A stretch of DNA of 39,422 bases from Ignavibacteria bacterium (GTDB lineage: Bacteria; Bacteroidota; Ignavibacteria; Tepidaquicellales; OLB5), in assembly GCA_030835025.1 (NCBI GenBank), contig JAUQWS010000135.1, forward strand, positions 1-39,422. The letters run 5' to 3'. The position numbers were made by a program, and so were the translations under genes. The notes under the pieces are model-generated. The model was not told the origin of the DNA and did no database searches. It saw nothing but the letters and a program-made list of their open reading frames with translations. This document shows positions 16,807 through 25,790 of this stretch, in pieces (the stretch's first letter is position 1; every line of letters begins with the position of its first letter).

Positions 16807-18084
16807 TCAATAATGAAGCTCTTCGACTTTTTCACGTTCGCGTATTTTGTAATACTTATCTCCGTCAACAAGCACTTCAGCAGGCCTAAGGCGTGCGTTA
16901 TAATTCGAAGAAAGCGAATAGCCGTAAGCACCCGTTGTCATAACTGCGAACTTATCCCCGCGCTCAAGCTTCTGAATGCTTCGTTTTGTTGCAAGGAAAT
17001 CTGACGTTTCGCAAACGGGTCCCACAATATCAACTGTCTCAAATCCGGTATCCTTCAGTTCAAGAGGCACAACCTGGTGATAAGCCTGGTACAGGCATGG
17101 CCGCATAAGGTCGTTCATACCGGTATCGGTGATAATGAACTTTTTGAACTCTCCCTGTTTGGTATAGAGCACTTTCCCGACAAGTATTCCCGCGTTTGCG
17201 ACAAGTGACCTGCCCGGTTCTATAACCAGCTTTTTGTTATATGTACTCAGCAGCTTTATTACTGATTCTACATGGTCACCAAGTGATGCATACTTTTCTG
17301 TTTCATCTTCTTCCTGGGGAATATACCTGTGAGTTACGATGTTCTTATATTTTACTCCGAAACCGCCTCCGAAATTCAGGTAACGGATATTTATGCCCAT
17401 TTTTTCAACTTTCTCAATCAAGTCACCAAGGTATTTGACAGCCTGAATATAGGGATCAACTTCGGTAATCTGCGAGCCAATGTGCGAGTGAATTCCTATA
17501 ACATCAATGTTCGGAAGTTCATTTGCAGTACGGAATACATCCATAATATCTTTGCTGTCTATGCCGAACTTATTCTCCTTCATTCCTGTAGTTATATAAG
17601 GATGTGTCTTAGCGTCAATATCGGGATTGACCCTGATAGAGACCCTTGCTATTACTCCAAGAGTGTGTGCAATGCCGGAAATTACCTTAACCTCCTGCAA
17701 TGATTCAACAGTGAAGTTAAAAATATTCTCTCTGAGAGCATATTCAATTTCTTCGTCAGTCTTTCCGACTCCCGTAAAAGTGATCTTATTTCTCAGGTAT
17801 CCGAACTTGAGCGCAAGGTATAATTCGCCCCCGGATGCAATTTCAGCACCTGCGCCTTCTTCAGCCAGCAGCTTAAGAATTTCGGGATTTGAGTTGGCTT
17901 TTATTGCGTAACAGTTTATGAAATCCAGCTTAGAATTAACAAGCGGCTGATTGATCTCTCGGTAATTCCGGAGGATCTGGTTCTTGCTGTAAAGATACAG
18001 CGGTGTTCCGAATTCATTTGCCAGGTCATCAACAAGAAAATTTTCAGCATAAAGCCTGTTATCCTTCACATAAAAATGGTTCAT
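16807..18084 (-). CDS. lysA: Diaminopimelate decarboxylase
   Basis: 425 aa, the normal length. This PLP enzyme of fold type III converts meso-diaminopimelate to L-lysine, the last step of lysine synthesis. The PLP lysine is K62 in NCYAIKANSNPEIL. The (beta/alpha)8 barrel continues through GVGKTDEEIEYAL, VRVNPDIDAKTHPYITTGMKENKFGID and YLNFGGGFGVKY (PLP phosphate-binding glycines). The C-terminal beta domain has VIEPGRSLVANAG, DTGMNDLMRPCLYQAYH, the active-site Cys in GPVCETSDFLA, and AGAYG-like TTGAYGYSLSSNYN. The ATG at 18084 gives MNHFYVKDNRLYAENF, a standard LysA N-terminus. It is first in a run of minus-strand genes with the S9 peptidase. Confidence 0.95.
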   Translation of the reverse strand: MNHFYVKDNRLYAENFLVDDLANEFGTPLYLYSKNQILRNYREINQPLVNSKLDFINCYAIKANSNPEILKLLAEEGAGAEIASGGELYLALKFGYLRNKITFTGVGKTDEEIEYALRENIFNFTVESLQEVKVISGIAHTLGVIARVSIRVNPDIDAKTHPYITTGMKENKFGIDSKDIMDVFRTANELPNIDVIGIHSHIGSQITEVDPYIQAVKYLGDLIEKVEKMGINIRYLNFGGGFGVKYKNIVTHRYIPQEEDETEKYASLGDHVESVIKLLSTYNKKLVIEPGRSLVANAGILVGKVLYTKQGEFKKFIITDTGMNDLMRPCLYQAYHQVVPLELKDTGFETVDIVGPVCETSDFLATKRSIQKLERGDKFAVMTTGAYGYSLSSNYNARLRPAEVLVDGDKYYKIREREKVEELHY

Positions 18085-18204
18085 ATAAATGATTTATTTC
18101 CTGAATAATAGCCGTAAAAATATGATTTTACTTTCATTAATGAAATGTAAAAAGTTCTGTAAGAGTAATTTTGATGTTTGCCGGTTGGTTAACGCCTAAA
18201 CGAA

Positions 18205-18230
18205 CAAAGGCAGCCTTGTGGCTGCCTTTG
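18205..18230. terminator. Strong hairpin, probable terminator after the RsbRD-N-like gene
   Basis: CAAAGGCAGCC (18205-18215) and GGCTGCCTTTG (18220-18230) form a perfect 11-bp stem with loop TTGT. On the minus strand it follows the gene ending at 18276 and leads into TTCGTTT, a short T-rich tail. It lies about 120 bp before the lysA start. Confidence 0.6.
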
Positions 18231-18275
18231 AATTCTTAACTGATCTTTTGTGCCCGACAAATAAATTTGCGAGGC

Positions 18276-18692
18276 TTACTCTGACAAATACTCAGTGCTT
18301 AAAAGAGAGTATTCGTTAGCGAGAGCTTCTTTTGCTTTAGCAAGAATACATGTTACCTGTTTCATTGCACTGATCTGCTGGTCTCTGTAAACGAATTCAG
18401 CGATCTTTTTCCACAGGCATTCTTCCATAATATTCACAGCGGTCTGAACTTCATGAAGCTCGTATCCTGATTCAAATCTCTCATCGGATGTCTTTTCCAT
18501 GAAACTGGTAATTGAGTCGCATGAATTTGCTTCCAGGGATTTTACCAATGCCTGGAACAGCCTTAATAGTCTTAATCTGAGTTTCTCAGGTGTAAGATGT
18601 TTGTAGTGTTCAAGTTGAGCCCTTACCAGGCTGTTTGTAGAATCGAGCAGAATCAGATCAGGTTTGTTATAACATAATTCCAATAGTGTCAT
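18276..18692 (-). CDS. Helical protein resembling an RsbRD N-terminal sensor domain
   Basis: 138 aa from the ATG at 18692. It is fixed by the Shine-Dalgarno AAGGAG nine to ten bases upstream; a longer frame has no such site. It is predicted to be all helical: LVRAQLEHYKHLTPEKLRLRLLRLFQALVKSL, then ITSFMEKTSDERFESGYELHEVQTAVNIMEECLWKKIAEF, then a C-terminal helix. This layout ('LTpEeLR.Rl..ll.alv' followed by 'f..ik..s.eR...G..l.Ev..al..l...lw') fits the RsbT co-antagonist RsbRD N-terminal family. There it is usually fused to an STAS domain or kinase. Here it stands alone with no partner nearby, so any role in stress signalling is inference. Confidence 0.6.
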   Translation of the reverse strand: MTLLELCYNKPDLILLDSTNSLVRAQLEHYKHLTPEKLRLRLLRLFQALVKSLEANSCDSITSFMEKTSDERFESGYELHEVQTAVNIMEECLWKKIAEFVYRDQQISAMKQVTCILAKAKEALANEYSLLSTEYLSE

Positions 18693-18934
18693 TACCCGGA
18701 TCTCCTTAGTAATATTTCTTTGATACAGTGTAAAAATAATCAAAAAAAGATACTAAGAAAATGCATTTTTTAGCCTTTTTATGCCGTTTAAACGGTTTAA
18801 ATCGGGTGTTGAAACCTCGGGATTTCCGGAAAATCAGCTGAGTTGAGCCGGGGGTCATTTATATAACTAACTCGAAGTTTTAAACTTCTTTTTTTATATT
18901 CCGCTTACAAACTAAAATAAACCGGAGTGATAAA

Positions 18935-19396
18935 ATGAAGAAGATATTTCTTGCTGTAATGGTACTGTTAACATTTGAAATATATTCACAGGATAAGGGT
19001 TTCGGAATGGGAATAATTATTGGAGAGCCGACCGGACTCAGCCTCAAAGGCTGGATCTCACCAACATCTGCAGTTGATGCTGGGCTTGCCTGGTCGTTTG
19101 TAAACGAAGGATCACTTCACGTACATGTTGATTATCTGTATCACATGTTTAATGTAATTGATGTTTCATCGGGAAAAATGCCGCTGTATGTCGGAGTAGG
19201 CGGAAGGATAAAGATAAAAGATAATAAACATAATCCGGATAACAGGGTTGGTATAAGAGTACCTTTTGGTTTTGCCTATATGTTCTCAGGTGCGCCTGTT
19301 GATATATTTCTTGAAATTGCTCCTGTTCTTGATTTGACACCCAAAACAGATGTAAATGTAAACGGGGGAGTCGGGTTCAGGTATTTCTTCAAATAA
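18935..19396 (+). CDS. Small outer-membrane beta-barrel protein (DUF3996-like)
   Basis: 153 aa. The signal peptide MKKIFLAVMVLLTFEIYSQ is followed by alternating beta strands rich in Gly and aromatics. These begin GMGIIIGEPTGLSLKGWISPTSAVDAGLAWSF and end GGVGFRYFFK with a terminal aromatic, as in barrel proteins inserted by BamA. 'GEPTGLSLKGW' and 'PLYVGVGGRIK' recall the DUF3996/BAPKO_0422 group of small barrels. The start is supported by GGAGTG seven to eight bases upstream. Its terminator is shared with the convergent TonB-dependent receptor gene. Function unknown. Confidence 0.75.
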   Translation: MKKIFLAVMVLLTFEIYSQDKGFGMGIIIGEPTGLSLKGWISPTSAVDAGLAWSFVNEGSLHVHVDYLYHMFNVIDVSSGKMPLYVGVGGRIKIKDNKHNPDNRVGIRVPFGFAYMFSGAPVDIFLEIAPVLDLTPKTDVNVNGGVGFRYFFK

Positions 19397-19415
19397 GAAT
19401 AAAGCACAATAAAAC

Positions 19416-19455
19416 AAAAAAGGCTGTCAATGCGGATTGAATGACAGCCTTTTTT
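19416..19455. terminator. Bidirectional Rho-independent terminator
   Basis: AAAAAAGGCTGTCA (19416-19429) pairs with TGACAGCCTTTTTT (19442-19455) around a 12-nt loop. It lies between two convergent genes and has A and T tracts on either side, so it can stop transcription from both. Confidence 0.93.
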
Positions 19456-19474
19456 GAAAATATTTCATTTCAGA

Positions 19475-21958
19475 TCAGAAGTCGAATCCGTCATCTTCAT
19501 TATTATCGTTATTCTCATTCCTTTTTTTTCTATCCTGTTTCTTTTCCTGCTGGCCGAACTTGTACGTTATGTTCAGAAAGACATTCCTTGAATCTCTTGT
19601 TCTTTCGAATACCTGCGAGAAATTTTCTCCGAAAATATTTGCACTGAATTTTCCTGTATTCAATATATCACTCACTCTTAGAGTAACGCTAAGCTTTTTA
19701 TCAAAGAGATCCTTCTTCAGTCCGGCATCGAGCATCTGCATAGGTTCAAAAGTTCCCTGAGCAGAGATCCTTTTACCGTGGTACATATAGGATAATTGCA
19801 GGCTGAACTCCTGAGGGAGTATAAGGTTTGAAGAAGCCCTTGCTGACCAGGAGTAACCGCTGTTTTTCAGACCCGAGCCGAGGTTTGTTGCATCTACTTC
19901 CGATTTATAATAGCTGAATGTTCCGTTCAGGCTCCAGAATTTGAATGGCTGTGAAGTTAAAAGTAATTCTCCGCCATAGGAACGCGAACTGTTGTAGTTG
20001 ACAAACGAAGTCAATGTGGTTACACTATCAATAAGTTCAATAGATCTTGCTATCTCATCCTTGGTTTCTCTGAGGAATATGCTTGGTGTTACAGTTGCAA
20101 ACGGCAGGTTATGAATATAGCTGAATTCGTAAGAATCCGTGAATTCAGGATTAAGATCCGGATTTCCCTGGCTTAAACTGTTTGAACCACCCATCATGGA
20201 TACTGATACAAACGGATTCAGCTGCCTGAGCCTTGGCCTGTTCACTCTTCTTGCATAGCTTAACTGAAGCTCGCTTGTTTTGGAAAGCTTTTGCGAGATG
20301 CTTGCTGAAGGGAAAAAGTCTATGTAGCTTCTTTTGAATAACCGGCTTGGATTTACAAGCTCTCCATTTACTATCGTTTGTTCCGCTCTTGTTCCAAGAG
20401 AGAATCCAAAACTCCCCAGCTGCTGGGTATAAATTGCATAAACTCCATGGATCTGTTCCTTATAAATAAACCTGTTTGAGTAGTTATAGTCAGTTACATA
20501 CTGGTTCAGGTTATAGTCAAGTTCCTCTACCCTGAAATCGTCATCTCTTTTTTTGTAGGTGCCCCTGTACCCTGTTTCAAGCTTAATATCTTTCGTAAAC
20601 GGATGGACATAATCTACCTGGGCAGAATATGAATCATCGGTCTCGTTCTCGATCTCATTCCTGTTTGATGGGGTCAGATTAACCGGTGTGTAATATGTAT
20701 CAAACGTATTTGTGAAGTCTTCATCTTTATCCCTGGAAAAAGTAACTTCAGCACTCAAGACCTGCTGCGGTCTTTTGAAGCGAAGCATGTAATTTGCACT
20801 AATATCATAATTGAAGCCGTCATCATCAGAGTTCACTGTATTGAAATAGTGCGATATCAGGCTTCCCGAAGGGTCATATTCCATTGAAGTACCAAGATCG
20901 GACCTGCCCCGTTTTGAATCCCTGAACGAAAACAACAAACCGATCGTATTATGTTTATCAACAAAATAATCAAGTCCAAGCTTAACCATATGCCCCTGCA
21001 TTTTTCTTCTGCCGGAATTTGTTACATCGGTGAAATAAGCATCGTTACTGATGTAATTGTATCGCTGGTCAAATCCGCCTGAGCTAAACTGTCTTGAGTT
21101 GTAATTGTAATTGCCGTAAATGTTTACTTTATTATTCTTCAGGCTGAGACTGAACTGACCGTTATATTTATCTTTTGTTCCCAGATTTAATCCAACTGTA
21201 CCGTGATACCCAAAACCCGTATTTTCGCTTTTCTTCAAAATAATATTAATTATGCCGGAAGAACCTTCGGCTTCGTATTTTGCTGATGGATTTGTAACAA
21301 GCTCTATGCTTTCAACTTCACTTGCAGGTATCTGCTCAAGTATCGCAGTTCGGTTTGAACCTTCAAGACCCGAAGTTCTTCCGTCTATCATTATCTTTAC
21401 ACCTTCGCTTCCCCGAAGGCTGACATTATTATCCTGGTCAACTGTTACCGCAGGTATCTCTTTAAGCAGATCGATAAGGGTTCCTCCCTGGCTGGTCATA
21501 TTCTTTGAAACGTTGAAAACTTTCTTATCAGGGCGGAATTCTATCATGCTCTTTTCACCTTCTACCAGGATCTCTTCTGTTGTGGCGTTCCCTGTAGTAA
21601 GACTTATTGGGTCCAAGGAAACATTTGTGTTATTTGCATTGATAACAATACCGCTTACTGATGCGAAGTTATAACCGATGAGATTTGCCCGCAGGTAATA
21701 TCTCCCGAAAGGAATTTCAATTGTAAAACTGCCATTTGCATCAGTTGATGTTCCCTTAGCAAGAGAAGAATCCCTAATCCTGTAAACAGTAACATCAGCT
21801 CCTTCAATGGGCGCACCGGATTTTTTATCAACAACAGTGCCGGATAGTGAACCTGATCTATCCTGCGAATATATATCGGCGGAAAAAAACCCGCAAATTA
21901 CCATGCTCATCGTTGCAAAAGTGATGAAGAAAGCTGTTTCCCTTAACAATTTTGTCAT
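19475..21958 (-). CDS. TonB-dependent outer-membrane receptor
   Basis: 827 aa from the ATG at 21958. The longer frame (to 21994) would lie over the promoter element, so I rejected it. A signal peptide ends near IYSQ. A carboxypeptidase-regulatory-like domain follows (SGTVVDKKSGAPIEGADVTVYR to GYNFASVSGIVI, about 35-120), then a plug domain (LIDLLKEIPAVTVDQDNNVSLRGSEGVKIMIDGRTS and AILEQIPASEVESIELVTNPSAKYEAEGSSGIINIILKK, about 160-255). The rest is a 22-strand barrel of the outer-membrane beta-barrel family 3 type. The C-terminal tail is unusual: a charged Lys/Asn/Asp run (EKKQDRKKRNENNDNNEDDG) after the last strand. It would import a large substrate using TonB energy; no SusD partner is adjacent and the substrate is unknown. 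Confidence 0.9.
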   Translation of the reverse strand: MTKLLRETAFFITFATMSMVICGFFSADIYSQDRSGSLSGTVVDKKSGAPIEGADVTVYRIRDSSLAKGTSTDANGSFTIEIPFGRYYLRANLIGYNFASVSGIVINANNTNVSLDPISLTTGNATTEEILVEGEKSMIEFRPDKKVFNVSKNMTSQGGTLIDLLKEIPAVTVDQDNNVSLRGSEGVKIMIDGRTSGLEGSNRTAILEQIPASEVESIELVTNPSAKYEAEGSSGIINIILKKSENTGFGYHGTVGLNLGTKDKYNGQFSLSLKNNKVNIYGNYNYNSRQFSSGGFDQRYNYISNDAYFTDVTNSGRRKMQGHMVKLGLDYFVDKHNTIGLLFSFRDSKRGRSDLGTSMEYDPSGSLISHYFNTVNSDDDGFNYDISANYMLRFKRPQQVLSAEVTFSRDKDEDFTNTFDTYYTPVNLTPSNRNEIENETDDSYSAQVDYVHPFTKDIKLETGYRGTYKKRDDDFRVEELDYNLNQYVTDYNYSNRFIYKEQIHGVYAIYTQQLGSFGFSLGTRAEQTIVNGELVNPSRLFKRSYIDFFPSASISQKLSKTSELQLSYARRVNRPRLRQLNPFVSVSMMGGSNSLSQGNPDLNPEFTDSYEFSYIHNLPFATVTPSIFLRETKDEIARSIELIDSVTTLTSFVNYNSSRSYGGELLLTSQPFKFWSLNGTFSYYKSEVDATNLGSGLKNSGYSWSARASSNLILPQEFSLQLSYMYHGKRISAQGTFEPMQMLDAGLKKDLFDKKLSVTLRVSDILNTGKFSANIFGENFSQVFERTRDSRNVFLNITYKFGQQEKKQDRKKRNENNDNNEDDGFDF

Positions 21959-21996
21959 ATCTTTAATATTGGCTGCATACTTAATTAATAACAATA

Positions 21997-22004
21997 CAAA
22001 GATA
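21997..22004 (-). promoter_or_regulatory. Candidate -7 box for the TonB-dependent receptor
   Basis: The minus strand reads TATCTTTG, matching TAnnTTTG, 39 nt upstream of the ATG at 21958. The -33 element is not clear. Confidence 0.35.
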
Positions 22005-22134
22005 ATACAGGCTCCCTGATAATGCTGTAAAATTATGTAACCTTTGAGTATTTAGATGTAAGTTTTTCTCAAAAAAGAGCCTTGAAAATGGCAATACCGG
22101 CTTATATACGGGTGCTTTGAAATTCAGGCAAATT

Positions 22135-23289
22135 TCAGTCGGGCTTAAGATTTACAGAACTGCAGCCTGAAAACACAGCAAGTTCCTTCAGCTTTTTCTC
22201 CAGCCTTCTTTTGATGGTGTTGTTTATTTTGACACTTTCTTCCGGAAAGAACCTTATTACATTCAGCACACCGCTTTTTCTATCGGCTTTTGCGTCAAGC
22301 CTGCCAATGAACTTTGTACCATCCAGAACAGGAAGACAATAATACCCGTACTTCCTTTTATGCGCGGGAACGTAGCACTCTATTACATAATCAAATCCAA
22401 ACAGCCTGCTCAATCGCTTCCTTTGTATTACCAAATTGTCAAAAGGAGAAAGTATATGAAGGGATCCGGGTTCTTTTAACGTGTCAAGTGAGCTCAGGTT
22501 ATCCGGATACGTATAATTGACTCCGGATCCCGTTTCTTCAATTTCAATCGGGACAATGGAACTCTCTTCAAGAAGTTCGTTCAGTAACCTTCGGGTTGAC
22601 TTACTGTTATGATGCCTTAAATATGTGATCTCTTTTTCGGAAGCAAAACCATGAGAGTCAATGGCTTTTGTAATAAGGTGCCTTGACATTTCCGCATCAG
22701 TGGGAGTGCTTGTATCTATGCTGGCCGGAATGACTCTTTCTGTAAGGTCATAAACCTTCTGAAAATTTCTCCGTGCTTTTGCTGAAAGCCTTCCGGTGTG
22801 GAATAGGAATTCCAGTGCTTCTTTTGCAGGTTTCCAGTCCCACCATAACCCTCGCTTTTTGGATTCTTCAAAATCTCTCGATTGAAGCGGTCCCTCCCGG
22901 GTAATTCTATCTACTGCATAATTCAGGATTTTCTTGTTTTGTTTCTCCCAGTCTTTGTACTTCTTTCTGTACATTTCTTTTCTTGGGAGAGTATATCTGT
23001 AATGACTCATCGGCATATAAGATGCTGCGTGGTCCCAAAACTCAAATACTTTCTTATCTTTATCGATAAGCTCATCAAGCATTTCGTTCCTGTAGTTCGG
23101 GAATCGGGTCCACAAGATATGTTTATGGGCGCGCTCTACTACAGAAATTGTATCGATCTGCACATAACCAAGCTTTTCTATTATTCTGTACAGGTCATTC
23201 TTGCTTTCTGAACTGTGAGAGTTTGACAAAAGCAGATTATTAAGCGTGAGTTTTCGGGCTTCACGGAGCGTTAGCTTTTCGGATCTCAT
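22135..23289 (-). CDS. YcaQ/AlkX-type winged-helix DNA glycosylase
   Basis: 384 aa, the size of HTH_42 (YcaQ) proteins. The signature YVQIDTISVVERAHKHILWTRFPNY is near residues 45-70; its QxD pair is the catalytic motif of the YcaQ/AlkX branch, which unhooks DNA interstrand crosslinks. AlkZ enzymes have QxQ instead. Other conserved blocks are VFEFWDHAASYMPMSHYRYTLPR near 90, ESKKRGLWWDWKPAKEALEFLFHTGRLSAKAR near 140, LSPFDNLVIQRKRLSRLFGFDYVIECYVPAHKRKYGYYCLPVL near 280, and GRLDAKADRKSGVLNV near 330. A cytoplasmic repair role is expected. It is monocistronic or followed only by intergenic DNA before the TonB gene. Confidence 0.85.
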   Translation of the reverse strand: MRSEKLTLREARKLTLNNLLLSNSHSSESKNDLYRIIEKLGYVQIDTISVVERAHKHILWTRFPNYRNEMLDELIDKDKKVFEFWDHAASYMPMSHYRYTLPRKEMYRKKYKDWEKQNKKILNYAVDRITREGPLQSRDFEESKKRGLWWDWKPAKEALEFLFHTGRLSAKARRNFQKVYDLTERVIPASIDTSTPTDAEMSRHLITKAIDSHGFASEKEITYLRHHNSKSTRRLLNELLEESSIVPIEIEETGSGVNYTYPDNLSSLDTLKEPGSLHILSPFDNLVIQRKRLSRLFGFDYVIECYVPAHKRKYGYYCLPVLDGTKFIGRLDAKADRKSGVLNVIRFFPEESVKINNTIKRRLEKKLKELAVFSGCSSVNLKPD

Positions 23290-23351
23290 TTCAAATATTT
23301 AAACATAAGTTTATGCGGCAGGAGTAACATATCTGCTTTGTATTAGCAGGA

Positions 23352-23660
23352 TTATCGTTCAATTCTAAGTTTGGCTAATAATTCCGGCGATAATTCACCT
23401 GAGTATGCTCCGAATGCATCAACAAGTACACCCCTGGTTCCGTCCTTTGATTCAATTGCATAAACAACTTCCTCATCACCCGGATCTGTATTGCCTTCGA
23501 AGCGGTAATATTCAACTATCTCAAAATCCTCCGCTTTGAAAGATCTTTCGGGATCCCTGCATTCAATGCAATCGGACTTAAGTTCAAAATTGTTTGTGAA
23601 TCCCCTGGCAGCAAGATCTGCCAAAGCTTCTGATAATGTCTCGTATGAGTAAGTACTCAT
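23352..23660 (-). CDS. Small conserved cytoplasmic protein
   Basis: 102 aa, acidic (many Glu and Asp), no signal or membrane segment. It starts MSTYSYETLSEALADLAARGFTNNFELKSDCIEC and ends VVYAIESKDGTRGVLVDAFGAYSGELSPELLAKL. Similar small proteins are common in Bacteroidota genomes, where databases often give them the name 'phosphoribosylpyrophosphate synthetase' without a visible PRPP synthetase motif. I see no such motif here either and assign no function. A TAnnTTTG box lies 40 nt upstream of the ATG. Confidence 0.75.
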   Translation of the reverse strand: MSTYSYETLSEALADLAARGFTNNFELKSDCIECRDPERSFKAEDFEIVEYYRFEGNTDPGDEEVVYAIESKDGTRGVLVDAFGAYSGELSPELLAKLRIER

Positions 23661-23699
23661 ATTCTGCGCTCCGATGAATGGATGAAAAACTTAACTCTG

Positions 23700-23707
23700 C
23701 AAATATA
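23700..23707 (-). promoter_or_regulatory. Candidate -7 box for the small conserved gene
   Basis: The minus strand reads TATATTTG, matching TAnnTTTG, 40 nt upstream of the ATG at 23660. It lies between this gene and the deacetylase gene. Confidence 0.35.
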
Positions 23708-23719
23708 GCTATTAAATAC

Positions 23720-24664
23720 TTATTTAGATTTGAAAGAGCTAAGGTATGAATTAAGTTTTCCTTCTTCGTATTCTGAGTCTTCTCCGGGGTACCTCAATAT
23801 ATTCTCGTATTTACCGGATTGTTTCGCCAGACCCCAGATAAGGCTTTCCCCGGCCGGAAGTACATCAGTTACTTCGCTGAAAACCGGGTCTTCGAAAGCA
23901 TTTTTCGCATCAACAAGCTTCCAGCCTTTTTCTATGAACATGGCAAGCAGGTCACCAAGGAAAAGCATGTTAAGTTTGTTGTAATGCAATAGAAGCGTGT
24001 GTTTGATATGCCTGCCTGTCAGTTTAAATGCCAGTTCCTCATAAAACACAGCCCGCTCAAAGATATGCAGGAGATAAAATTCCCTGAACGGAGCGAGATC
24101 TGCATTCGGATTTTCCTTAAGCGTATCGTTAATTCTCTGATCTATATACCAATCAGATGCATCAATTGTGACACTACCGTTTTTGTAACCCAGCCCGCTC
24201 AGAAATTCCCTGAACCCGTCGCGTTTTTCAAGTGTATTCCCTTCCTTCAAATAAGGATAGCGGAAGAGTCTTGTGTAATTTGAATGATCCTTTATAAGAG
24301 AATCACACCTGAGCATATCCTTTTCGTAATCTTCAAGCGAGATCTTATTTGAATGGAAATAACTGTGGGAATATGAATGGTTGCATATCAGATGACCCTT
24401 CTTATCCCATTTCTTCAGAAGTTCTCTACCGGCAGGTGAATTAACACGTTTGCCGCAGACAAATAAAGCAGATTTGATACCGAACCTTTCCAGCGTTTTC
24501 AAAATTTCATCGTATTCATCGGGACCTGTTGGAGTAGTTGCGGAATCAGTCACAGGGTCATCAAATGTGAACGAAATTTGAGGAACAGTTTCCTGGGAAA
24601 ATAAACTGAAAGAGAGTATTGAAATTTTTAACAGACAAAATATAAATACTTTGAGAAGATTCAT
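23720..24664 (-). CDS. Exported polysaccharide deacetylase (NodB domain)
   Basis: 314 aa. An N-terminal hydrophobic signal (MNLLKVFIFCLLKISILSFS to FSQ) precedes a NodB/CE4 domain. Motif 1 is ISFTFDDP near 30-37 (catalytic base Asp and metal Asp) and motif 2 is HLICNHSYSHSYF near 92-104 (metal-binding His pair). RLFRYPYLKEGN near 134 is motif 3, which in the family is RxPxG and here has YPYL instead. VTIDASDWYID near 160 is motif 4. TLLLHYNKLNMLFL near 222 takes the place of the last His motif. It should remove N- or O-acetyl groups from a glycan in the envelope. It lies upstream of the small conserved gene on the same strand. Confidence 0.88.
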   Translation of the reverse strand: MNLLKVFIFCLLKISILSFSLFSQETVPQISFTFDDPVTDSATTPTGPDEYDEILKTLERFGIKSALFVCGKRVNSPAGRELLKKWDKKGHLICNHSYSHSYFHSNKISLEDYEKDMLRCDSLIKDHSNYTRLFRYPYLKEGNTLEKRDGFREFLSGLGYKNGSVTIDASDWYIDQRINDTLKENPNADLAPFREFYLLHIFERAVFYEELAFKLTGRHIKHTLLLHYNKLNMLFLGDLLAMFIEKGWKLVDAKNAFEDPVFSEVTDVLPAGESLIWGLAKQSGKYENILRYPGEDSEYEEGKLNSYLSSFKSK

Positions 24665-24730
24665 TGCTGCTGGTCCTTTTTCGGTTTTAAGTGTGCAAAT
24701 TAAATAATATTAACGTCCTAAAAAGGTCAA

Positions 24731-24761
24731 TTTCATTTAACTTCAATATTGGTTATGTTTG
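24731..24761 (+). promoter_or_regulatory. Candidate promoter of the fahA operon
   Basis: TATGTTTG (24754-24761) matches TAnnTTTG, with TTTC (three of four TTTG bases) at 24731-24734, exactly 19 nt upstream. The first gene of the group starts 54 nt after the box. Confidence 0.45.
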
Positions 24762-24815
24762 CCTATCGTTTCTTACATTCAATCAAAATACTGATTAACC
24801 TCGATATATAATTAA

Positions 24816-25790
24816 ATGACAACCGCCCGTTCTGAACCTGTTCTCAGCCTGAAGGTATTCACATCTTCGATGATAGATTACGCCGGACTATTTCCCCCGG
24901 CAAGCCTCAGCCTGCAGCAGGCATTTCATAATTTTGTATTTTACAGGCAGTCACAAAACAGCTGGATGCTGAATAAATTCATTATACCTGCCGGAAAACT
25001 CGGTGAACTCTCCGATATTCTTAAAGGAATGGAAATTGATGATGTTATTCCGCTTTCTGTCTTAGGAACAGGCGGGGAAACATTGGCAAAGTTTCAGGAG
25101 AATCTGAAAAGTGATATTGAAAACATTAAGAAGATACTCAGCACTAATTCAGATGTCCTGGTTTTTGATGTACTGGAAGTGAGGCTGCCAAAGGATCTGT
25201 TTGAAAAGGATAACGACGACGATCTGCTTGATCTTATGATAAGCGTATCCGCTGACTTTGAAAAAGCTTTCGGAAGAAATATACCTGTTTTTTATGAGAC
25301 AACACTTGATGATGATTATGAAAATACTATAATAAGGACCGTGGAATCGATAGCGAGTCTTGATAAGAACTGCGGCTTTAAGCTCAGGACAGGAGGAGTG
25401 GTCCCTTCAGCGTTTCCGCCTGCCGGGCAGATTGCATTTGCAATTATGACCTGCTGCGAGTTTGGTGTACCGATGAAATGCACAGCTGGGCTTCACCATC
25501 CTATAAAGCATTATGATGAAGGCGTGAATTCATACATGCATGGATTCTTTAATGTTTTCGGGGCAGGGATACTTGCATATACAAATAATCTGGATGAAGA
25601 AGAGCTGCTTGAAGTACTTAACGATGAAGACCCGTATGAATTTGTTTTTAAGGATAGCGGGCTTGAGTATAATGAGATAGAAATATCCAATGCGCAGATC
25701 AAAGAAGCGAGGGAAAAATTTATCGTCTCTTACGGAAGCTGCAGCTTTGATGAACCCATCGAAGACCTAAAAACTATGGAGCTGCTATGA
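24816..25790 (+). CDS. Uncharacterised conserved protein overlapping fahA
   Basis: 324 aa, soluble, no signal peptide. I do not recognise a characterised family. Conserved-looking blocks are SSMIDYAGLFPPASLSLQQAFHNFVFYR near 17-44 and FKLRTGGVVPSAFPPAGQIAFAIMTCCEFGVPMKCTAGLHHPI near 188-230. Alternating strand/helix text such as DVLVFDVLEVRLP and GRNIPVFYETTLDD suggests a TIM-barrel-like fold, and the Arg-Thr-Gly-Gly, Thr-Ala-Gly and His-His residues could form an anion or metal site. Its last four bases overlap the fahA start (ATGA), so the two proteins are probably made together. A role in aromatic amino-acid breakdown, or use of the fumarylacetoacetate or acetoacetate product, is suggested by context only. 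Confidence 0.8.
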   Translation: MTTARSEPVLSLKVFTSSMIDYAGLFPPASLSLQQAFHNFVFYRQSQNSWMLNKFIIPAGKLGELSDILKGMEIDDVIPLSVLGTGGETLAKFQENLKSDIENIKKILSTNSDVLVFDVLEVRLPKDLFEKDNDDDLLDLMISVSADFEKAFGRNIPVFYETTLDDDYENTIIRTVESIASLDKNCGFKLRTGGVVPSAFPPAGQIAFAIMTCCEFGVPMKCTAGLHHPIKHYDEGVNSYMHGFFNVFGAGILAYTNNLDEEELLEVLNDEDPYEFVFKDSGLEYNEIEISNAQIKEAREKFIVSYGSCSFDEPIEDLKTMELL

